64,000 nt of DNA, from contig NC_079879.1 of assembly GCF_029227915.1 (NCBI RefSeq), positions 25,858,501-25,922,500 of the forward strand, read 5' to 3'. Position numbers and translations under genes: made by a program. Positions 21,348-33,400 of this stretch are shown here, piece by piece. Origin of the DNA: Hydractinia symbiolongicarpus (Eukaryota > Cnidaria > Hydrozoa > Anthoathecata > Hydractiniidae). Position 1 is the stretch's first letter. Each line of letters starts with the position of its first letter. The notes under the pieces were generated by a model that worked only from the letters and a program-made list of their open reading frames with translations, did not search any database and had not been told where the DNA came from.

Positions 21348-22570
21348 GTTGTGTACCCTTCTCTAGCTCCTCTTCAAATGGTGCAGAAAAACACCCGCAT
21401 CTAATTTTAAAAACTCTCCTCCTACCTACAAGTTATTATTTAATTATTAACAAAACGGAAAGAAAACCTGCGAAAAAACTTAGTGTGGTTGCAATTTTGT
21501 TGAATAAGTCATAGTGTTGCTACCGCTAGCTGTGAATTGTATTTTTAATATAGCTTTTAGTCGTACATATTTTAGCGTGAGAAAATTATGCAGAATATTG
21601 AAATACAATTTTAAAACTGTAAAATTACTAATGTCATATATAAATATCAACATGAAATATAAAATTTGAAGGAAAAAAATATTAAAGTGAAAAATTTGTT
21701 GACATGATAAAATTAACGAAATCAAAACAGAATCTTTATCCAGTAAATTTTTATTTCTTTTCACTTTTTTCTCATCGCAATAGCTAAGCACTCTAAAAAG
21801 TTTTTGGGATGTTCTGATTTCAGATCTTAAAAGTTTAGGAAACCAAATGAAATTCTACAAAAGTGGTATGGGGGAGGGGCTTGCATCCTAACATGGGAAA
21901 AGGTGGAAGAGGAAACAAACTAACTATTCACCTATTTTTAAATTCAATATCAATGCAATTCATTATGTCTTGGGAAAATCTCCTTTTTCCGATGAATTAT
22001 ATATGTGTTTTTGATCCATCGCCTAGCAATAAAATGTAACTAAAAAATGGAAGTTAGTTTTTTTAAATGTTTTACACTTCATTTTGTGAAACCCCTCCCA
22101 AATTTATGCATCGTTCACAACAACTGAATGATTATTTTTAATTGTTTTTAACGAGCGTCCTCTCAACCTCATGTAAAGCATGCACCAATTACCTAAGTTG
22201 AGTAATTTTTGCGAAAACTTATTTTCGCGAATTTTATAAAAATGCTTTTCTGAACCGTTTTAAAGATTTTATCCGAAGAATAATTTTCAAAAATATACCT
22301 GTACTTTTTCGCATTTTTAATTTATTTCAGGTTTATTCATTGCAATAATAGCTTTTAAGTGAACTTGCTCATGTCACATAGGCTGGTCATTTTTTTTATC
22401 AAATACAAAAATTTTTATAGCAATTGTTGTGAATATTTGTAAAATTCGAAAATTAATCAACTAAAAAGTACTTAAATTTCTCCCTTATAGTATGAGCCGT
22501 AGCTGCGATAACAAGCACTTGGCAAACATCTCCATGCTATGAACTGAACCGCCGTCCATATTACGAAAAG
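21348..22570. other. Intergenic upstream of the mosaic gene
   Basis: AT-rich sequence without a convincing exon. It should hold the promoter and any 5' untranslated exon of the mosaic gene, but no core element stands out. Confidence 0.4.
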
Positions 22571-22576
22571 ATATCG

Positions 22577-23460
22577 AACTACTTTACTGTATAGTCGAAA
22601 GTTGATTTAAAATTAATGCATTCCAACCATTCCCATCTCGTTTTCTTATCTTCACAAATTCTTCCCACGAAAGAAACTATTTTTATATGAGTGATTTTTT
22701 TCTAAGAAAAATGCTTTTATTTTGAACAGAATTTTAATAAATATTTTCATACCACTCTTAAATACTTTCTAACATTAGTACAACTTTTCAAAAAAAAACC
22801 CTGCAAAATCTTGGTCAGAACTTGATAAATATTTTCATATCACTTTTAAATATAATTTCTAACATTAGTACAACTTTTCACAAAAAAACCCTGCAAATAT
22901 TTTGGTCAGAACTCGATAAATATATCCATATCACTCTTAAATATATTTTCTAACATTGGTAAAATCTTTCACAAAAAAACTGCAAATATTTTGGTCAAAA
23001 CTCGATAAATATTTTCATATCACTCTTAAATATAATTTCTAACATTAGTAAACTTTATTACAAAAAACCCTGCAAACATTTTGGTCAAAATTCAATTAAA
23101 ATTTCTATATCGCTCTAAATACATTTTTTTTTAAATATTTCCCATATCATTCTTAAATATAATTTCTAACATTGGTACATTTTTTTTACAAAAGAAACTG
23201 TAAAACTTTCCCGTCAGAACTCAATAAATATTTCCACATCGCTCTAAATACATTTTATTTAAATCGTTTTTGCTCTTCTTATCAAATCAGGAAAAATATG
23301 GCAAATCAGGTCAACAAGTTTTTTTAAGTAGTGAAGAGATGTTGAACCAATTCGCTGTCTAGTCGAAAGTTTATTTAAAATTAATTTATTCCAACCGTTC
23401 CCATCACGTTTTTTATCTTCACAAACTTTTCCCACAGAAGGAACTATTTTTATGTAAGAA
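22577..23460. repeat. 95-bp tandem array bracketed by a 115-bp direct repeat
   Basis: About six diverged copies of a 95-base AT-rich unit (words ATATCACTCTTAAATAT and TTTCTAACATTAGTA) run from about 22735 to 23250. Direct repeats of about 115 bases flank the array at 22577-22692 and 23346-23459, both containing AGTCGAAAGTT and a CATTCCCATC-like core. Nothing in it looks coding. Confidence 0.75.
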
Positions 23461-24492
23461 ACTGTGAATTAAAACTGCAAACGTAAATCAAATTGTGTTT
23501 AATATTTAATTTAATGTTTAATTTGACAAGAAGGTCTTGGGTCAAATTTTAAGAAAACACACAAGAATCATTTCATGCTTTAAGAGATTTTGATAAAATT
23601 TTAAGAGAAAATTATGCTCGAAAAAATCAAAATGGTTTTTTTATTTAGAATTGCAGTAGCTACCGATGAAAATATAATTTATCAGTTCTGTGTGTAACAT
23701 AAACATACAATTAGTAGCATATGCATGAGGGAGGTAAGAGACCTTTCTTGTCACCATAGATACTTATGAAATGTTATTGTAAAAGACTAAAAACTAGCTA
23801 GATACTTTAATAACGCCTAACAGCTTCTACGGTACGCGACTGTTAATACAACACATTCGCAAACGTCTTTAAGAACATAACCATTCAGGATTCTTCTGAA
23901 TCTTTCTATTTTATTGATTTATGGTGAAAGTATTCTAGCACAGGTTTAGATTACGTGTGTATCTACAGTCCTAGTCAAAATAATTTTAGACAAGACAACT
24001 AACTTTAAAGTTCGCCACCACAAGTAATTGCAAAGGCTATTCCGTGATTAGATTTACACATTTGAACTTGTCAGTGTTTAGAGTGGACGTAGAATTTTTG
24101 GTTATTTAGCCCACACTCATATGCTAACTGTTGTTGCCTCGACGTGGAATATTTCGCAGTGCGGGCGAGCTACAGAATGCGACTAGCACATTTTAAATGC
24201 TGTTTGTCTATCCTACGTGTGTGTGAGACGTCGCGACTTTAAAATTTTGGTACCGTGTGAAGCTTTTGTCCCTATTTGCAAAATGACCAAGAAAATGCCT
24301 TTTTGCCAATATTTGTGTAAATATTTTTTGTCTAGGATTGCAGAAACACTTTCAAGAATACATATAACCACCAAACTCTTAAACAAAACACTATTTTTTT
24401 GAGACAAAGAAAACACGAGATCTGCTATCTGTCGCTAAGATCACCAACTTTTTTTTCACATTATCATCAAAGTGATATTAGTCACTGCAGTT
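23461..24492. other. Intergenic between mcmdc2 and the mosaic gene
   Basis: No exon that I can support. A 67-codon minus-strand frame with a hydrophobic start (24213-24416) lies just downstream of the mcmdc2 stop, but it has no partner exons. This stretch should contain the mcmdc2 3' UTR. Confidence 0.4.
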
Positions 24493-27400
24493 TTATTCTT
24501 CATCAAGTAAAACATCAGATAGCGCGTCTGGATAATAAGATGAACAATATTGAACGATGTGTTTTTTCAATTGGCGCAGAAATAGATCGTTCTAAATAAA
24601 TACACGAAAAGTTAACTAGGAAGATTCTTTTAAGCATTATTATACAATGTCTTCGTTTGATGTGCTTTTAAACTTCATACTCTGTGCTACGGTTGACTAG
24701 TTGACATTATATGACAATTTTTTATATTTTGTTTATATATGTTAAAAGTAAAAAACACTGTTACTTTACGAGGCGATAAATGCAATAAAGCAATTCTTGT
24801 TCATTGTTGAGCACTTAACCTTTGATACATACGAAGTAAGAAACATCAAATATTTCCCTGTTATTTTGATATTTTTATCAATCAGCAACAAACGTTTTAA
24901 TGTTAATTTGAAAGTAGTGTATGTTCGTTTTATCATTACTCCTCTCAAATCCCACACAATTTAATGTTTTTAGGAGGTTTTATGGGAAGGATTGTTCTAA
25001 GGTTCTAAGAGGACCTAATACAACAGCATACAGTAGCATTGGTTACATAGCTATGCCCACGAACAGTGACTATAATGTTGCAATTTTTCAGCAAAAAAAC
25101 ATAGAAGCACCCCTGAATAAAAAGTCAGATCACAGGTGAGTACGCCGTTGTATTACTATCATACTAAAAGAAAACAGGTCTACTAAATCGGATGATATGC
25201 AAGTGATATAGTACCGAACTTTGAAAACATCTCCTCACTGAACTTACCTCGGGTCCAATGAAGCGTGACATGTCCTTGTTTTCGAAATGTAATACAGGTG
25301 TCACACCAAGAATCGAGTCACCTGTTAGTAGATATAAGTAAATTTAATCAGTCAAACTGATTCATGATGTTCTTTGGACCAGTGTTCAAAAACGTTTGAA
25401 AAAATTACGTCATTTCAGATTTTTTTCTAAAGCGTCTTGCCTACTTCATTCAGTAAATTAAAAAAAAGTAAATGAATCAAAAATTACCATATTTCAACGC
25501 CATTAGTTGTTCAAGTATATGAATGCTAACAACAGCATCATCCACCGATACCTAAGTAAAACGTAAAGAAAGTTTCTAAGAAAGTTAGTAAGAAAAGTGA
25601 AAAGCAACCGTCGGGACAGACAGTCAGCTTTTTTTATACAGGTTCTCAGCCGTTCCAGGGATAAGACGAGCGCAAGACATATCATGGTAATTTTTTAAAA
25701 AAAGGTTCATATAACTTTCAGGTGACAACTACATTTTTTGATAATTTTGTTTATCCTAAAGAGACACAAGATTCCGGATATGTTGTTGGAGGAAATTAAG
25801 CCTGTGAGTTTTCTGTGTAACGTAAAATCTGTGAATATTCCACACTTCTCGTCCCAAACTGTTGAAAACCTCCCTACACTGCGCATGCGTAATTTTCTTA
25901 CGAATACTGCGCATGCGTCACTCTCCTACGAATACTGTGAATGGGTACACCTACCTTCTTATATAGCATAAGTTTAGCATGAGCAGCAGATAAACGTAAC
26001 CTATAACAAAATAAGCGTTACAAAATCAACATTGTCATAAAAAGCGGCGAAAATTTAACGGACAATCTACCCCGTGTAAATCAATTTTTACACAAACTAT
26101 GTTTTTAGAAATCAGAAGAATTTTGGAAATATCAAAAAAAAAATAATTTAAAGTTTTAGTGAGGAAATATTTTAGCTAAGGAATTCATTTTAAAATTTCT
26201 TTATTTCCGTTAGGCAAATGCAAAGTTCTCGCAAGCGCAGTTATTTACCAACCAGAGTGCTTAATTTCACTGGCTATAATTAAATGGTCTGCCTGTCCTG
26301 AACGGTTTGAAACAAAAGAGCCCAAGTTATATCAAAAAACTTTTGATTACATCTCTAATAAACTACTGCTAAAATAAGTCTTATCTTACAAAGTTTGCAA
26401 GGTAATATGCGTCACGTGACTGTTCACTCTTCTACTAACTAAGTAAAACGTTTTGATGAACTTGTATGCTTCTAAAGACATCTCTACAGTATGACTTCTT
26501 ACACGTGATATCACCTATGTAAAAAGGTATCAACACTCAAAAGCTGACTAAATTTGTCATCAAGATTATGTAAAGTCAGCAACAATAACTACCAAATAAG
26601 GTTTTTTTATGCAAAAATATATGCTACGAAAGTTCTACATTGGATGCATTGAGACATGCGAAACTGGATATAGTACATACTACATGGTCAAAAATATCAC
26701 AGGTAAAAACGCGAAACTTTCGCACTTTCGCGGAAATAATTTTCGAAAGTAATAGAAAAAAGCGAATTTGAAAAACAGTAAAACTGTACTTCATGATGTA
26801 ATTTCGTGTTTTTTTGTTGTAATTTAAAACAATCCTAACCATTAAAATATATTTGCGTAAAATTAAACTTTATGATCCATATTTGGAAATATCACGATTT
26901 ACAAAAAATTTGTTTTTTGGTGAATTTAAGCTTGGCTCCCACTGCCGCGATAATCGCTATCTCCCATACTTCATCGTCGACGATGAGTTTGGTTGGAATG
27001 CTAAAGTTCGTCGTCCAACTTAAAAAGTTCGGCGACAAACGCAAAAATGATGGGCGATGCTTGGTTCGTCGCCCTATTTCTTGATCTTTTTATTATGTCC
27101 GAAAAGATAAGACTTACAAAGGACACACATTATGGATTTAAAGTGATTTGTTTATGTTTCACCAAATCACCATGGAGTGCAAAAACTATTTTTTTTTTCA
27201 ATGTGATGATAAATGTACCCGTGAAACTTTTTGACAGGGACTTATAATGCAGTAAGTACTTACGTGATCTTATAAAATAGATAATAAGAAACTATGATGG
27301 CATGGCACGGCACCACAGAAAGCGAGGTTATTATCGTATTTTTTTTGCTTGCTGTCTATAAATGTTATTTGCTGTGTTGTTTTCGAAAAAGAAGAAATGG

Positions 27401-30400
27401 TCAAATCGTTCAGGAGACATTCTCAAAAAGCTAAGAACTCTCTGACAGTCACACGTAACTTCGCCAGAGTTTGATTATAAGCACCTTTGTTTTTCCTATG
27501 CTTGAAAATGTCCTGTACTCAAAATCGTTTTTTTTCTTCGTTTTTGTTCTCTTTTAATTCTGTTTCTTAAAACCATAAAAAAATTTCCTTCTTGTCTTGC
27601 TAGCAACCATGTTTGCTTTACTTTCAGAACAATGTTCTTCTTATGTCAAAAATTCGACAAGAGATAAAAAATAAACAACCAGTGGGAACACATCGGCGAT
27701 AATTGGTGGGTGATGAACTTTGGCGATAAATCATATAAGCGATGGGCGATAAACCATATAAGCGATGAGCGATAAGAGCTAATCGCCGCAGTGGGAACTA
27801 AGCTTTAGTATCACGATTTTGCTATGAAGCGCCAAACCTGTAATTTTCTGTAAATAAAGCACGGTGAAACATTCTACTTAGTGAAATATTTTAAATTGGA
27901 TACTTCAAAATACGCTGCTGGATACTTAACTTGTTGTGTAAATACAGTAAAACAAACTTATTTTTACTCTTACGAAAACGAGAACTAATAAACCACTACT
28001 AAGATTAAAAATGATTTTTTGATATGTAGTGAACACACCTCCATCATATGCGAATGAGTTATTAACGTTCCAGTATATTGTTGCATAGGCTTAGAAGCTT
28101 TTCCAAGTATATTCGCAGAGAGAACTTCATCAAAATTATTCCATTTGTTCTGCGTTCGATTAGATAACACCAGATGCAACTGACTAAAAACAAGCGTATT
28201 ATTTATTTAATTTTCGATTTGAAAGCATAGATGAAGAAGAAAAAAATAGAGTAGCTACCTGAGAAATGCAGATGGTACCGTCTCCTATAATAAGCACAGC
28301 TTTTAATAGCAAAATTAAAAATGGCTGTCTGTTAAGCAAAGACCAGTTTTTTTAACACTTTGAATGTTTTCAAGGTTTTCTCCATTTCTTGGCTATTTTT
28401 TAAGGGTTTGTAAACAAGGAAAATGTCTAATTGTCAAACTTTCTTACAGGAACTATTTAAAAAAATATTTTTTACGGAAGAAACTATCAAGAACAGTTCC
28501 AATAATTCATATTTTAAGAGTTTCTTTCAAGAACATGATGGATATTCTAGGTTTTTCCAATTTTGAGATTTTCAAGGACTGGTAACTCGACTGGTTAAAT
28601 ACTACACTTTCGTCCCAACTATATTTTCTACCCTCTTACTTACTTTGTGTGAGATATCGAACGAATTTTCACAACAACACCAGACAGAGCTTTTAAATGG
28701 TAGAACGAATTGTGATTGTTGAACTTCTTCGTGTTGTTTTCTTGGAATGTTGATTGTAATTGTTTCACTTTCGCATACTGTAAAAATATGAAGAGAAGTG
28801 AAGTTTTTGAGAAAAATAGAACAGAGATGACAGTCGTAATAGAATAAACTTTTTAAAGCAACTTGTTTTCACGGAAAGACAAAAGAATAAAGTATGGTAA
28901 CAAAACGTTAACAGTAACAACATAGTCAACATTGTAAATACTGTAATGATTTGATTAGGAGAGTTTAAAAGAAAGAGACATAGATATCAAAATTTAAAGA
29001 AGCCAGTTTTAATCAAAAGACGGTGAGGGCGTTAAATCAAAGCATTACAGTTACGCAAAATCAAAACCAACCTTTCTGAAGCTGCTCTATGGTATTTTTC
29101 TTTAATTCAGTTATGTTTGGTATAACACATATTCCAGTTGATGCAAGAGACAAACTTCCACCTAAATGCGGAAGAAACATGACACTAAAGGTTTGTTAAA
29201 TGAGCTAGAATTAAGAATATCGATTTTTTAAAAATATCAGGACTATAAAGTAACAACTTGCTTCCTTCCAGTGAAACTCTGCATGTGTAATCGAACTAAT
29301 TTGGGGGAACAAATTGGCCTATATATTTATTCTCTGTCTACACATGCAATTTAGCGATCAATCACAGAAGTTTTAAGCATTTTTTTCTGCGAATTTACAA
29401 AGTATAATAAACCTATTTCAATTTTTCACATCCGGGAGAAATCGAGACTGCTTTTTATCTAAATCATTACAAAACAAAGAATATCAAAAAACTGGATACT
29501 AAAATACACGTGGTGTAAATAGATTTCTTGTGATAGTATCTAAATTCAAGTTCTTTTGAAAGACTTGTATCGAAATTCTCAAAGTGTATACTTTTTACTT
29601 CAACCTATATTATTATCTCATAAAAAAGTGATACAGAGTACATAAGATGAAGGAAAGAACAAAATGGCTCACCATCGACATATACAACTGAGCCATCATC
29701 GTTAACAGCACCAAACAAATAAAGAGGGACACGATGCACAACACTCGACTCACTATAACTGATCGCATACAACATTTGTCTTTGGTAGGCTAAAATTTCT
29801 TCATCTTCAACCAAGACATGCAAGTTGTTATTCGTGTTTTTTATCTCACCCTTTCCCTCGATGTTTAGAATAGATTTGTCACCCTCCATCACCAGACTGA
29901 ACAATATTACCGTTTTAAAAAGATGAAACATTCCAGCTGGATACACCGTATCTGAAATACGCAAACACCAGTTAACATGTAGCTACTGAAAGGACATATA
30001 CACATACAAACGTCTTCGAGGCTAAAATAAACTCACTTGTTTGTCACGTAAATATTTATTTAATTCAATGACTGAACAGATAAGTGGTAATATTTTTTAG
30101 GTTACAAAAGTCATTTAGTACAAACCAAATCTTCAATGCTTAATTACCAAGTGAAACTTAACTAGGTCGATGCAAAATAAAACTTCAAGAATATACTTAC
30201 CAAGAAAAGTATATACTAAACTTGATGCAAAACTCCACGGTGATGTTTTTCGATCTGGGTTTAAAAAAAAAAAGAAAACAAGTCTAACCGAAGATCGCCG
30301 AGCTTTTATTGTTAGAAAATGTTTTTTACCTTGATATAAGGTACAGACAGGATCAGGGAGAAGTTTTTGAAAGCTTTTAACTTTATTTATAAATGGGACA

Positions 30401-33400
30401 TCCTAGTAAAAAACAAATATATGTACAAAAAATGGAAAAGATGTTGACATTTTTTTATAACACATATAACTAGTATTACTATTGGAATATAATACACTGG
30501 AAAATATACCAAAAAGAAAAGATTTTAAGATAAATCAAAAAAGCGACTTACTGGCTCGACATTCAAAACTTCAAACAAATTTTGAACAATCAGTTGCACC
30601 GAAAACAAAAGCGGCTTACTGGCTCGACATTCAAAACTTCAAACAAATTTTGAACAATCAGTTGCACCGAAAACAAAAGCGACTTACTGGCTCGACATTC
30701 AAAACTTCAAACAAATTTTGAACAATCAGTTGCACCGAAAACAGAAGTGGCTTACTGGCTCGACATTCAACACTTCAAACAAGTTTTGAACACTCAGTTG
30801 AGACGATAATAGTACATCATTCTTGTACACACCAGTAAACCAGAAATAACCTCCAATATGAATACTTTTACACATATCATCTAAAGATAATCAGATTTAT
30901 ATAAAAAATGTCTTAACAGAAAAGTAGGGTGATTTCTGAAAAAAAACTCTGATGACAATCTTTTAATGTGTGAAAAAATGAACATATGTTATGCTTAACT
31001 CCACTCATCAAAAAATGTCCTTTACTAGTTCAGTTTGGTATAATTCTACAAATAACTTATTTTTAGGTGCAAGTGCAATCATAAACTATAAACAATAACA
31101 ACCTTTTAAAAGCATCTTGATAGCTTGTGAACGATGGTTATTTATGTTGTTGATACACCTCAAATTTTTAGCAGCTTCTTTTGGTATCACAAAACAATAT
31201 ATTTTGTCTAAAATAAACAAGAAGGTAGTAAGAAACAAAAGATACTCGGTAATTGCCTTTATGTTCATAGTGGGCAGGTGCTTACTATATAGAACTTTTA
31301 TTCATTTTAACTTCTTGCATGACTTTCAGTTATAAAAAGATCTATGCCAGTTGATTGGGTTTCATTAGAAACACAAAAATTTGGTGTCTAACTAGCTTGT
31401 TCTCTAAAATATTTATCAACCTAAAAGCCTCTCGAAAGACTGCAAAAAATGTGCAGTGTGGTTGTAGATTATTTCATCCTTTTTCATAAACTTAGAAAGC
31501 TCTGGCGAATCTTATTTAAAAAACAAAAAAAAAAAAAAAATGAAATGAAAGAGATTTAATAAAGTTCGTTTACCAGCAAATGTTCTTTTAGATATATCTT
31601 CAACTAAAAAATTTCCACATCCATCACATTGAAAGTCTGTTCTAAAAGATAAAGAAAGAATTAATAATTAATTGCAGCCTAGTTCAAGCGAAATTCTCCA
31701 TATTACTGTAAAATTACTTGTGCCACTGGATAGAGCTTAAATTAAGGATGGAAATAATAGCAGTGTTAGGATTATTTACAGTTGATTCGCATTTTATGGT
31801 CTCTTAGGTGTTTAAAAACAACATTTAGCAGGTTAGATGTAAGATTTTAACAACAGCCGAACTTATAGCAAATTCCCCCTGGTGTCAGTATTTCTGTGTT
31901 AAATTTCATAAAAAACGAATGCAACCATTTTTAATATAGAAAGCTATTTCTTAAAAATAGTTTGTTTTCTATTTTTTATGCTGGCGCTTTACTTAGTGAA
32001 GCCGTCTGTCAATGAAAACAAATTTTCTTGACATCTTACCTGACAACATCAGCTTCCACTGATCCAACTGATGACGTAATAAGGTAACAATGTTCACCAA
32101 ACCAAATGCAATCTTCCTGCAAACATCTGTATTCTGCACTTTTACTACAAACACAGAAATTTTACGTTCCTAACATTACAAAAAACATCTACATTCTTTC
32201 TTGAAACACATAGATTATGTATTCTTTACATTTGCAAATGATAAGTCTTGTACTACTTACACACGTGTTAAAATATAATTTACCATAAAATAGGCAAAGT
32301 AGACATTTTCTTACGTGTATGGTACGTTAGAGGACAATCCTATAACCAATCCACGAACTTTGAAAAGTTTGCTGTGATTGCGTTTCATATTGGCTATACA
32401 CCTTGACGATTCTACTGTTGTCCTGGAAACAAAACAATTGTACGGTACAGATTTTTACATTTTATCCTGGGAAACAGAAATACTGAAGTAGTAGTAATTA
32501 ATGAAACTTTCACAATAAAAAAAACGGGATTCTCTAAAAAATTCTCAAACAGAAAATTTACTAATTTTTAACTAAATTTCGGCAAAATTTCTGGGTATCT
32601 AAAACGTGTCAGTGCTAAAACTACTGTTGAATTCTTTAATGTCCTTTCAAAATATCACACCTAGTCACTGACTATAAAAGGGGCAGACAATTCTCTTTTT
32701 TGACTAAACACTGCGAATCTACAAAGCACAAACAGCAAGCATCTGTTTAACTACAAACCAATGAAGCACGACAAGACGTAAGACATACTCTTTAGTGGTC
32801 GGAACACTCATAAAGTTCGGTTTGATAACTACTTGATATGGTGAATATAACTTCATTAACATATCATTTCCTTTCACAATATTATAACAAACCTAAAATA
32901 TAAACTACAAACTTGTACTTAGAGAAAATAGCTGTTCAGAATGAGAATGAGAAGCCTAAGATACTACAGAGTTTTGTGTAATGGTTGAGTTTGTGTAATG
33001 GTTGAGTTTGTGTAATGGTTGAGTTTTGTGTAATGGTTGAGTTTTGTGTAATGGTTGAGTTTGTGTAATAGTTCAGTTTTGTGTAATGGTTGAGTTTGTG
33101 TAATGGTTGAGTTTGTGTAATGGTTGAGTTTTGTGTAATGGTTGAGTTTTGTGTAATTGTTGAGTTTGTGTAATGGTTGAGTTTGTGTAATAGTTGAGTT
33201 TGTTTAATGGTTGAGTTTGTGTAATGGTTGAGTTTCGTGTAATGGTTGAGTTTCGTGTAATGGTTGAGTTTGTGTAATGGTTGAGTTTGTGTAATGGTTG
33301 AGTTTTGTGTAATGGTTGAGTTTTGTGTAATTGTTGAGTTTTGTGTAATTGTTGAGTTTGTGTAATGGTTGAGTTTGTGTAATGGTTGAGTTTTGTGTAA

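Noticed and set aside
24974-25134. Plus-strand exon-like block with AG and GT borders
   Set aside because: It lies in an intron of the well-supported minus-strand mcmdc2 gene and has no partner exons or domain.
25630-25690. Alternative mcmdc2 exon reading MSCARL
   Set aside because: It resembles the MCM motif, but it lacks a usable donor in phase, and the exon at 25955-26000 (LSAAHAKL) fits both phase and family better.
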